Of a stretch of 32,678 nucleotides of DNA, positions 23,890-30,489 are shown piece by piece (positions within the stretch are counted from its first letter, which is position 1; the number at the start of each line of letters is the position of its first letter). Source of the stretch: a bacterium (GTDB taxonomy: Bacteria; Bacteroidota; Rhodothermia; Balneolales; M1805); contig SBGQ01000178.1 in assembly GCA_006226965.1 (NCBI GenBank), positions 1-32,678 of the forward strand, given 5' to 3'. The notes under the pieces are model-generated. The model was given only the letters and a program-made list of their open reading frames with translations, ran no database searches and had not been told where the DNA came from. The translations under genes were made by a program, and so were the position numbers.

Positions 23890-24288
23890 TTAGTTGATTT
23901 CGATAGTTCGAGCTTGTTCTTCAGCTTTTTTGGGGATGGTTAAGGTGAGTAAACCGTTTTCAAACGAAGCTTTTACAGAGTCTTTTTCAACCGTATCAGC
24001 CAATTTAAAACGGCGTTCGAATTCTCCGTAATTCACTCCTTGGCTAATCCATTTGGCATCTGATTCCGGCTTTTCACGCTTTGCTGAGATTACCAATTCA
24101 TTGTTTTCCAATTTAATTTGGATATCCTCACGTTTAAATCCGGCGAGAAATAATTCCAATTTATACGCATCAGTTGTTTCTAAAATATTTGATGCGATTG
24201 TAAACTTGGCTTGCTCCTGTGCGACTTGTGCATATCGTTGAGCCATTTTATTTAATTGATGGAATGGGTGAACTCTTCTGTAAACCAT
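23890..24288 (-). CDS. Small heat-shock protein, Hsp20/alpha-crystallin family (second copy)
   Basis: This is a 132-residue holdase chaperone. It has a short N-terminal arm (MVYRRVHPFHQLNKMAQRYAQVAQEQ), then the alpha-crystallin domain at about 30-125: LELFLAGFKREDIQIKLENNELVISAKRE, GEFERRFKLADTV and ASFENGLLTLTIPK. The C-terminal TIEIN provides the IxI motif. It is more divergent and shorter in the N-arm than the Hsp20 at 13317-13754, so the two are not recent duplicates. It lies upstream of the HtrA protease on the same strand but is separated from it by a terminator. Confidence 0.9.
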   Translation of the reverse strand: MVYRRVHPFHQLNKMAQRYAQVAQEQAKFTIASNILETTDAYKLELFLAGFKREDIQIKLENNELVISAKREKPESDAKWISQGVNYGEFERRFKLADTVEKDSVKASFENGLLTLTIPKKAEEQARTIEIN

Positions 24289-24386
24289 AGTAAGTAATGA
24301 TTAGGTGTTTGTGTTGATTTTGATACAACACTTGCCAAAATCCATTCCAGTTTGCAGCATATGCCAATTTGAACGTTTGCTCAAAT

Positions 24387-24415
24387 AAAAAATGTCAGAC
24401 TAGCTGACATTTTTT
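24387..24415. terminator. Bidirectional intrinsic terminator after DAHP synthase
   Basis: A perfect 12-bp stem of A6-TGTCAG with CTGACA-T6 (24387-24398 with 24404-24415) encloses a 5-nt loop. It lies 28 bp past the DAHP synthase stop on -. Confidence 0.85.
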
Positions 24416-24442
24416 CGTTTTTAGTAAAAAGATTTCTGACGT

Positions 24443-25807
24443 TTAGCCTGCTTTATATGATTGCCATTCTTTAGCAATTAAAAATGCCATCTCTAAACTC
24501 TGTTCGTAATTCAGACGCGGGTCACAATAGGTTTCGTAATTGTCTTTTAAACCTTCAGCCGCTAAGCCAGTTGCTCCGCCCACACATTCCGTTACATTGT
24601 TTCCGGTAAGTTCTAAGTGAACACCTTTTAATTTGGAACCCTCAGCTTTATGAATCTGGAACGTGTGCTTAATTTCGGTGATAATATCGTCGAAATTTCT
24701 TGTCTTGATGGAATCATCGGTAGAAAACGTATTTCCGTGCATGGGATCACACGTCCAGATAACCGATAAACCTGCACGTTTCACTTCGCGAATCATTTTC
24801 GGAAGCATATCAGCAATCTTACTTTTACCGTATCTGGAAATAAGTACGATTTTGCCTTTTTCGTTGGTCGGATTCAAGGTTTCGATGAGTTTTAAAATTT
24901 CATCCACTTCGTAAGGTGGACCCACTTTTATTCCAATCGGATTTTGAATTCCCTTTAAATATTCAACGTGAGCACTTCCTAAATCGCGGGTTCTGTTACC
25001 CAACCAAACCATGTGCGCCGACAAGTTGAAAAATCCGTTTCTGTGCGGCACTTTTCTGGTTTGAGCAGCCTCATAATATAAATTCAAAGCTTCGTGAGAA
25101 GTATAGAAATTCACTTGTTTGAGTGATAAAATTCTGTTTGGTGAAATACTCTCCACAAAACGAATCGAACTTTGAATCGATTTCACCATTTCAGCATATT
25201 CACCGGCGTATTTATTTTGCTTCATGAAATCCAACTCCCAGTATTCCGGGTGATGTAAATCTGCAAAACCACTGGATTCCGTTAATGAACGAATGAAATT
25301 TAATGTTAACGCCGCACGCTGATACCCTTCAACCAAACGATCGGGATTCGGCATTCTGGCTTCTAGTGTCGGCTCGAAACCGTTTATTAAATCGCCTCGA
25401 TAGGTTGGCAATTCGATTCCGTTTACCATTTCGGTGTCGTTGGAACGCGGTTTTGCGTATTGCCCAGCCAAACGTGCAATGCGAACGAGTGGAATGTCCA
25501 TTTGATGAATCATTACCAAACTCATTTGTAACAACACTTTGATTGTGTTTACAATCGTAGTATCAGTACAACGATCGAATGATTCGGCACAATCACCGCC
25601 TTGCAAAATAAACGCTTCACCATCGGCTACTTGGCGTAATTTTGATTTTAATTCGTCAATTTCCCAAGATGTTACCAAAGGAGGAAGTGACTTTAGTTCA
25701 CGAAATTTAGAATCTAAACGTTCTTGATTGGGATAAACCGGGAGCTGTTGTACGGGTTTCTCTTTCCACGTAAGTGGGTGCCATTCTGTTTGTCTTTGTT
25801 CTGACAT
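24443..25807 (-). CDS. aroG: 3-deoxy-7-phosphoheptulonate synthase, class II
   Basis: This is a 454-residue enzyme joining phosphoenolpyruvate and erythrose 4-phosphate, the first step of the shikimate pathway to aromatic amino acids. It is the class II (plant/mycobacterial) type. The start MSEQRQTEWHPLTWKEKPVQQ is typical; QGGDCAESF carries the metal-binding cysteine, and RIARLAGQYAKPRS, IWTCDPMHGNTF and HLELTGNNVTECVGG are all present. The frame extends to 25897, but the ATG at 25807 gives the family N-terminus. Length is normal. The symbol is used loosely because class II enzymes carry different names in different species. Other shikimate genes are not nearby. Confidence 0.95.
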   Translation of the reverse strand: MSEQRQTEWHPLTWKEKPVQQLPVYPNQERLDSKFRELKSLPPLVTSWEIDELKSKLRQVADGEAFILQGGDCAESFDRCTDTTIVNTIKVLLQMSLVMIHQMDIPLVRIARLAGQYAKPRSNDTEMVNGIELPTYRGDLINGFEPTLEARMPNPDRLVEGYQRAALTLNFIRSLTESSGFADLHHPEYWELDFMKQNKYAGEYAEMVKSIQSSIRFVESISPNRILSLKQVNFYTSHEALNLYYEAAQTRKVPHRNGFFNLSAHMVWLGNRTRDLGSAHVEYLKGIQNPIGIKVGPPYEVDEILKLIETLNPTNEKGKIVLISRYGKSKIADMLPKMIREVKRAGLSVIWTCDPMHGNTFSTDDSIKTRNFDDIITEIKHTFQIHKAEGSKLKGVHLELTGNNVTECVGGATGLAAEGLKDNYETYCDPRLNYEQSLEMAFLIAKEWQSYKAG

Positions 25808-25954
25808 GGTTGGTTGGTTGATGTATATGTATAAAACTGAGTAATAAACCTCTAAAGAATGCTGACAATACGATTTGAACGCACTTTTTGCAAGCATTTT
25901 TTTTGATTAATACGGATTGTTTTCACTTGATGGGGATTTTTGAAAAGGTGTAAA

Positions 25955-26038
25955 GGTTTCAGGTTTGAGGTTTCAGGTTTGAGGTTTCAGGTTTGAGGCT
26001 TGAGGCTTGAGGCTTGAGGCTTGAGGCTTGAGGAGTAT
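25955..26038 (+). repeat. Tandem heptads GGTTTCA / GGTTTGA / GGCTTGA (12 units)
   Basis: Twelve consecutive units without a break in register. The first six alternate between two variants, giving a 14-bp higher-order period; the next five are identical GGCTTGA and the last is GGAGTAT, the unit seen in copies 1 and 2. Confidence 0.9.
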
Positions 26039-26101
26039 GCGAAATTCAGTAGTAAGCATTCAGCATTCAGATATTGTTCAGGTTTTCCAAATCAAAATCT
26101 G

Positions 26102-26164
26102 CCATCAACCATCAACCATCAACCATCAACCATCAACCATCAACCATCAACCATCTACCATCAA
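26102..26164 (+). repeat. Tandem heptads CCATCAA (9 units)
   Basis: Seven CCATCAA, one CCATCTA and one more CCATCAA, all in register. On the minus strand the unit is GGTTGAT. The same unit occurs twice in copy 4 and singly in copies 1 and 2. Confidence 0.9.
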
Positions 26165-26299
26165 CAATTTCCGAAATCCGATTCGAAGCACAGCGTAGAA
26201 CCGCGAAGCGAAATCAAACATCTTCCGTCAATTCTTCATAATTCATCAAATTGGAATAACTTTTGAAAGCAGTTCATCAGAATAAACAAAAAGGAAACT

Positions 26300-27211
26300 A
26301 TGAACTACAAAGACTATTATTCCATTATTGGTGTGGCAAAATCTGCAACTCAGGATGAGATAAAACGTGCTTATCGCAAGCAGGCGGCAAAATTACATCC
26401 GGATAAAAATCCCGGCGATAAGAAAGCGGAACAAGGTTTTAAAGACCTTCAGGAAGCATACGAGGTTTTAAAAGACCCTGAAAAACGCAAACTTTACGAT
26501 AAAGTGGGTTCCAACTGGAAACAATATCAACAAACAGGAGGCGATCCGAACGCATATAACTGGCAACAATGGGGCGGACAAAATCCGTTTGGCGGTTCTC
26601 AAGGTTTTGGCGGCGGACAGTTTTCCGATTTCTTTGAAACTATTTTTGGCGGAATGGGAGGTCGTGGTTTTGGCGGCGCTCAAGGCTTCGGAAACGGATT
26701 TCAACAAGCGCAGCAACAACGGCAACCGGAACCGCAAGTTATTGAATCTGTGTTGGAAGTCAGCTTAGACGATTTGTATCACGGCGCTGAAAAAAACGTG
26801 GTTTTACAAGGTCAGCAGGTAAAGGTTAAAATCCCTAAAGGCATTGAAGACGGTAAAAAACTAAAACTAAAAGGTCGCGGACCAAACGGTGCAGATGTTT
26901 TACTGGTCATAAAAACACAATTAAGAAGCAATCAGGAACGAAACGGTGCCGATGTAACACACATTGCAACTGTGCCGATTTGGGATGCCATTTTGGGCAC
27001 GCAAATCAGTATAAAAACATTTAAAGGCGAAGTTAATCTTAAAATTCCCGAACTCAGCAAACCCGAAAGTTCCCTGCGTTTAAAAGGTTTTGGTTTGCCA
27101 AAATATCACCACAGCGCAGAACATGGCGATTTGTTCGTAAAAATCCGTTACGCTTTACCTGATTCCCTCAGCGATAAAGAACGTATGCTTTTAAAAGAGT
27201 TGAAGCACTAA
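26300..27211 (+). CDS. DnaJ/CbpA-type J-domain co-chaperone without zinc finger
   Basis: This is a 303-residue Hsp40. The J domain covers 3-68 with the HPD motif at 33-35 (KLHPDKNPGD). A Gly/Phe-rich linker with much Gln follows (about 85-140), then two C-terminal substrate-binding domains (about 145-300: LEVSLDDLYHGAEKNV, VKIPKGIEDGKKLKLKGRG, RLKGFGLPKY). The CxxCxGxG zinc region of DnaJ is absent, so this is the CbpA type. It would stimulate DnaK and hand over clients. A Shine-Dalgarno-like AAAAGGAAA precedes the ATG. The last four codons form half of a perfect hairpin. Confidence 0.92.
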   Translation: MNYKDYYSIIGVAKSATQDEIKRAYRKQAAKLHPDKNPGDKKAEQGFKDLQEAYEVLKDPEKRKLYDKVGSNWKQYQQTGGDPNAYNWQQWGGQNPFGGSQGFGGGQFSDFFETIFGGMGGRGFGGAQGFGNGFQQAQQQRQPEPQVIESVLEVSLDDLYHGAEKNVVLQGQQVKVKIPKGIEDGKKLKLKGRGPNGADVLLVIKTQLRSNQERNGADVTHIATVPIWDAILGTQISIKTFKGEVNLKIPELSKPESSLRLKGFGLPKYHHSAEHGDLFVKIRYALPDSLSDKERMLLKELKH

Positions 27212-27225
27212 TTGTGCTTCAACTC
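27197..27225. promoter_or_regulatory. Perfect hairpin across the dnaJ-like stop codon
   Basis: GAGTTGAAGCAC (27197-27208, the last four codons) pairs perfectly with GTGCTTCAACTC (27214-27225), leaving a 5-nt loop that holds the TAA. No T tract follows, so it may stabilise the 3' end or act as a non-canonical terminator. Confidence 0.6.
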
Positions 27226-27323
27226 AACATCTTTGCGTAACTATTTAATAACATCGATTTAACACAAGTTATACTCCTTCTTAACACCATTTATTGAGTT
27301 TTGAGAAACCTAAAATCGGTGTA

Positions 27324-28148
27324 ATGAAAAGAATACTTGATACGCTTATCCTCTCCGACATCCATTTAGGAACGGTTGGTTGCCATGCCGAGGAACTTCT
27401 TGAATATCTCGACTCTGTTGAACCGCGCCACCTGATTCTTAACGGCGATATCGTGGACATCTGGAACTTCCGCAAATTTTACTGGCCGGAAGCACATATG
27501 AAAGTCATTAAACGACTGCTTCAATTTATTACAGATGGCATCGAAGTAACATATATGACCGGAAATCACGACGAATTACTTCGAAAAATCACACCGCTTC
27601 ATATCGGAAATTTCCATCTCCGAAACAAAATGGTTATCAATCTAGATGGGAAAAAAGTGTGGGTTTTTCATGGTGATGTATTTGATATTACCATGAAACA
27701 TTCAAAGTGGCTTGCAAAACTTGGAGCAGTAGGTTACGACATCCTTATTCTGCTGAATCGCTTAGTTAACTGGGGACTCGATTTAATCGGCAGAAAACGT
27801 ATTTCTCTTTCGAAGAGAATTAAAGACAGCGTAAAAAAAGCTGTTTCTTTTATTGATGATTTTGAAATGACTGCAATGGAATTAGCGATTCAAAATCACT
27901 TTGACGTAGTTGTTAACGGACATATTCATCAACCTAAAATAAGAACCTATACCACGGAAAAAGGTGAGGTTTTATATGTGAATTCCGGGGATTGGATTGA
28001 AAACTTAACCTCACTTGAATACAACAACGGCGAATGGAACATCTTCGATTATCGCAAATGGAAAGCTGAGGAAGAAGCTGAAAAAGTACTGCCAAAACTT
28101 GCTGAAACTCTTGAATTTGAAATTTATAACGAACCGGCACTCATTTAA
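27324..28148 (+). CDS. Metallophosphatase, UDP-2,3-diacylglucosamine diphosphatase-like (LpxH family)
   Basis: This calcineurin-like phosphoesterase has 274 residues. The metal-binding motifs are in order: SDIHLG (D12, H14), NGDIVDIW, GNHDELL, VFHGDVFD and NGHIHQP. The phrase HGDVFDITMKHSKWLAKLGA and a helical insert resemble the LpxH-like group, which cleaves UDP-diacylglucosamine in lipid A synthesis; activity on another nucleotide-lipid cannot be excluded. The frame is open from a TTG at 27294, but the ATG at 27324 is the better start. The glycosyltransferase gene follows after 35 bp on the same strand, so the two are probably one operon acting on the same lipid or glycan. Confidence 0.8.
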   Translation: MKRILDTLILSDIHLGTVGCHAEELLEYLDSVEPRHLILNGDIVDIWNFRKFYWPEAHMKVIKRLLQFITDGIEVTYMTGNHDELLRKITPLHIGNFHLRNKMVINLDGKKVWVFHGDVFDITMKHSKWLAKLGAVGYDILILLNRLVNWGLDLIGRKRISLSKRIKDSVKKAVSFIDDFEMTAMELAIQNHFDVVVNGHIHQPKIRTYTTEKGEVLYVNSGDWIENLTSLEYNNGEWNIFDYRKWKAEEEAEKVLPKLAETLEFEIYNEPALI

Positions 28149-28183
28149 CACTCTTCAGAAGAATATCATTTAAAAAGACTTTT

Positions 28184-29167
28184 ATGAAAATATTGTATGG
28201 CATCCAAGGAACCGGACACGGACACGTAAGCAGGGCACGTGAAATTCTCCCTGCATTAATGGAAAACTACGATGTTGATATTCTGATTAGCGGTTATAAT
28301 TCCAAATTACATATTGAGCAACCCATTAAATATCGTTGCAAAGGCATCAGTTTTATTTACGGTCACGGTGGTATTTCGTTGTCTAAATCCTTGCGGGAAC
28401 TCAATTTGATTCAATATTTGCGTGATACGGTTAATCTGAATGTGAGCGATTATGATTTAGTGATTTCAGATTTTGAACCGGTAACGGCTTGGGCGGCACG
28501 CATCAAAAAAGTGCCTTCGTTGAGTATGAGTCACCAATCGGCATTTGCATCCGATAAAACTCCGCGTCCTGACAAAGTTTCGCGAATCGCTGAAATGGTA
28601 ATGAAACACTATGCACCTTGCGACCAATCCATTGCGTTCCATTTCGAACAGTACGACGATTTTATTATGCCGCCGATTATTCGCGAGGAGGTTCGCCGTT
28701 TAAAACCTTATGTCGGCAACCATGTAACGGTGTATTTACCGGCATTTTCAGAGCAATTGTTAATTGATGTATTCGGAAAACTGAAACAACGCGAATGGCA
28801 TATTTTTAGCCCTTCTATTACTGAAAGAAAGCGTATCGGAAACATGATTCTAATTCCGGTAAACAATCAGGAATTTCTAAGCAGCTTGGAAGGCAGCGAA
28901 GGTTTAATTACCTCTGCCGGTTTTGAAGCTTGTGCGGAAGCTATGTATTTGGGAAAAAAATTACTCACTATTCCTATTCAACATCAATATGAGCAATATT
29001 GTAATGCTGCTGCGCTCAAAAAAATGGGTATTACGGTTATTCCAAAAATCTCCAATACCATGATTGAGAAAATTAATGCCTGGGTTGAATACGATGAAAT
29101 GATTCCGCTTCCGAATTATTCAACAGCACATGATGTTATTGCAAAAATGAAGCAGATGTTTGCTTAG
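28184..29167 (+). CDS. Glycosyltransferase family protein (GT-B, MurG/PF13528-like)
   Basis: This is a 327-residue GT-B fold enzyme. The N-terminal KILYGIQGTGHGHVSRAREILPAL loop is typical of this group, which resembles MurG and UGT-type transferases. The C-terminal half carries the sugar-nucleotide site region (SSLEGSEGLITSAGFEACAEAMYLGKKLLTIPIQHQYEQ), again MurG-like. It probably transfers a sugar to a lipid or other acceptor at the inner membrane. It is coupled in an operon with the LpxH-like phosphatase, which suggests glycolipid or lipid A-related work. The TAG stop at 29165-29167 flows directly into twelve ATGTCGG heptads. Confidence 0.83.
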   Translation: MKILYGIQGTGHGHVSRAREILPALMENYDVDILISGYNSKLHIEQPIKYRCKGISFIYGHGGISLSKSLRELNLIQYLRDTVNLNVSDYDLVISDFEPVTAWAARIKKVPSLSMSHQSAFASDKTPRPDKVSRIAEMVMKHYAPCDQSIAFHFEQYDDFIMPPIIREEVRRLKPYVGNHVTVYLPAFSEQLLIDVFGKLKQREWHIFSPSITERKRIGNMILIPVNNQEFLSSLEGSEGLITSAGFEACAEAMYLGKKLLTIPIQHQYEQYCNAAALKKMGITVIPKISNTMIEKINAWVEYDEMIPLPNYSTAHDVIAKMKQMFA

Positions 29168-29339
29168 ATGTCGGATGTCGGATGTCGGATGTCGGATGTC
29201 GGATGTCGGATGTCGGATGTCGGATGTCGGATGTCGGATGTCGGATGTCGGATTGTAGAAATTTTTGATGGTTGATGGCAGATTTTTGATTTGGAAAATC
29301 TGAAACTTGAATGCAGAATGCTTAAACTGAATTCTCCTC
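29165..29339 (-). repeat. Composite heptad-repeat element, copy 4 (reverse orientation)
   Basis: Read on +: the TAG stop of the glycosyltransferase, ATGTCGG twelve times (29168-29251), a TTGTAGAAATTTTTGATGG joint, two TTGATGG units (from 29265), the core shared with copy 3 (GGAAAA at 29293-29298; ATGCAGAATGC at about 29311-29321), and ending GAATTCTCCTC. The final part overlaps the last codons of the converging gene. On the minus strand the module order equals copy 3, but the left-arm heptads are reduced to GAGGAG. Confidence 0.85.
29168..29251 (-). repeat. Tandem heptads ATGTCGG (12 identical units)
   Basis: 84 bp of perfect tandem repeats start on the base after a stop codon. The same unit occurs twice at 5969-5982, also directly after a TAG stop. 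On the minus strand it reads CCGACAT. Confidence 0.95.
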
Positions 29340-30203
29340 AACTCTTAGCGCAACTTCGAGCTTTTTTAACTTTTCGATTAGTTGTCGGCGTATTAATACC
29401 CCTTGTTGATACAATTTCTTTTGTTCGCGAACATATTCTTCTGCGCCTTCTTTTGTCTCGATAGGAATATTGATTTCACCCAAACCGGAAACATCGTACG
29501 GACTCGCTTTCATATCAATCCAACGCGCGTTCCAGGCTAAATCAAACGCTTCCCAAATAGTTTCGGAATCAATCCACGGATAAAATTTAAAAGCCCAACG
29601 GTAAACATCCATATTCGTATGAATGCATCCTCCCTGCTCCATTTCCGGCATTTCAGGCTTTGTCAATTGATACGCATTTAAAGGTTTTGCAGGTTGAGTA
29701 AAAAATCGGAACGCATCATAATGTGTGCAGCGAATCGGGCGGGATTCCACAAAACGTTGTGTGGCTTCGGGACTGAGTCGCAAAGGTAATTTGTGACGTT
29801 TGTCGGTTTCTTCTTTGTACACCATTGCCCACTCGTGCATACCCAAACAGCCAAATTGTGGTTCATGCTCCTGCGTTTTTTCGAGCATGTCAATCAACCA
29901 AAGTAAAGAATGAAAACGGTGCGATGGAAACTGACGTAAATCCATCATCCAAGAATCACCGGTATCAACAAAAAGAGATTCGTTTGGAATTTCTTTGCAA
30001 TCTTTGTCCAGCTTTACATCAAATCCCGCAGAAAAACGCTCGAGAAGTCCCGGGCGAAACGAATAATAATCAAACAAGAAATCTATTGCAGGATGTTTAG
30101 CTCCGGCTTCCCGTTTATCCAAATACAATGAAAGCCGTTCTTTTACTCGGTTTTCATGAGCTAATTTTCGTTCGTAAAATTCGGATGCGTTTAATCGTTG
30201 CAC
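29322..30203 (-). CDS. Conserved protein of unknown function (family sometimes labelled 3-methyladenine DNA glycosylase)
   Basis: The 293 residues match a family I know from Actinobacteria and Bacteroidota by the strings HPAIDFLFDYYSFRP (about 37-51) and RPIRCTHYDAFRFFTQPAKPLN. Other blocks that look conserved are FGCLGMHEWAMVYK, RHKLPLRLS and EQGGCIHTNMDVYRWAFKFYPW. Database entries often call it 3-methyladenine DNA glycosylase, but I see neither a helix-hairpin-helix nor an AAG-type fold signature. The many His, Cys, Asp and Glu in those blocks would suit a metal enzyme, which is inference. It starts at GTG (30203), the only good start after an in-frame stop. The last codons (EENSV and TAA) fall within repeat element copy 4. 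Confidence 0.72.
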   Translation of the reverse strand: MQRLNASEFYERKLAHENRVKERLSLYLDKREAGAKHPAIDFLFDYYSFRPGLLERFSAGFDVKLDKDCKEIPNESLFVDTGDSWMMDLRQFPSHRFHSLLWLIDMLEKTQEHEPQFGCLGMHEWAMVYKEETDKRHKLPLRLSPEATQRFVESRPIRCTHYDAFRFFTQPAKPLNAYQLTKPEMPEMEQGGCIHTNMDVYRWAFKFYPWIDSETIWEAFDLAWNARWIDMKASPYDVSGLGEINIPIETKEGAEEYVREQKKLYQQGVLIRRQLIEKLKKLEVALRVEENSV

Positions 30204-30227
30204 GAAATTTTGTATTCAGTTCTCCGT

Positions 30228-30235
30228 CAAATTTA
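30228..30235 (-). promoter_or_regulatory. Candidate -7 box TAAATTTG
   Basis: An exact TAnnTTTG match on the minus strand lies 24 bp before the GTG of the conserved unknown gene. No -33 TTG at standard spacing is seen. Confidence 0.35.
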
Positions 30236-30489
30236 ACCAGTTTACTTTTCTTTTTTGATGATGAATTCAATAAACAGGGATGTAATCCACGCAAAAAAGC
30301 TTTATTCGTTTCTTCGTGGATAAAACATGTCTAAGCGAAATCGATCCTATACGTTTTCTTTGATGCCGTGCAACATATACTACATTAGCTATTCATAAAA
30401 AAATGTGCGTGTTGTAAAAGCTTTAATGCAATTTCTTCTCAACCACCGAATTCGTCTATATTCGGGCTGCTTTATTATCATATACAGAC

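Larger units (their letters stand above)
25947..26182 (+). repeat. Composite heptad-repeat element, copy 3 (largest)
   Basis: Left arm 25947-26038: an 8-bp GGTGTAAA, then twelve 7-bp units in register (GGTTTCA and GGTTTGA alternating three times, GGCTTGA five times, GGAGTAT). The core has GAAATTCAG, AGCATTC twice (about 26055-26068) and TTTTCCAAATCAAAA (from 26083). Right arm 26102-26164: nine units of CCATCAA/CCATCTA, then CAATTTCCGAAATCCGAT. It lies between the divergent DAHP synthase and DnaJ genes. The core and right arm match the reverse complement of copy 4. Confidence 0.85.

Noticed and set aside
26102-26164. Possible CRISPR array
   Set aside because: Repeats are 7 bp and directly abutting with no spacers; no cas genes are nearby. 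Also true for 29168-29251.
25947-26182. Insertion sequence or MITE with terminal inverted repeats and target duplication
   Set aside because: No transposase, no exact terminal inverted repeats and no clear target-site duplication at any of the four copies; the heptad architecture is different.
26021-26266. 81-codon plus ORF through the CCATCAA array
   Set aside because: The middle is a reading of the heptad repeat (NHQPSTI) and it has no domain; it is best explained as repeat DNA.
29120-29341. 73-codon minus ORF with a repeating SDIRHPT peptide
   Set aside because: It is a translation of the ATGTCGG tandem array and lies over the end of the glycosyltransferase gene; there is no independent evidence of coding.
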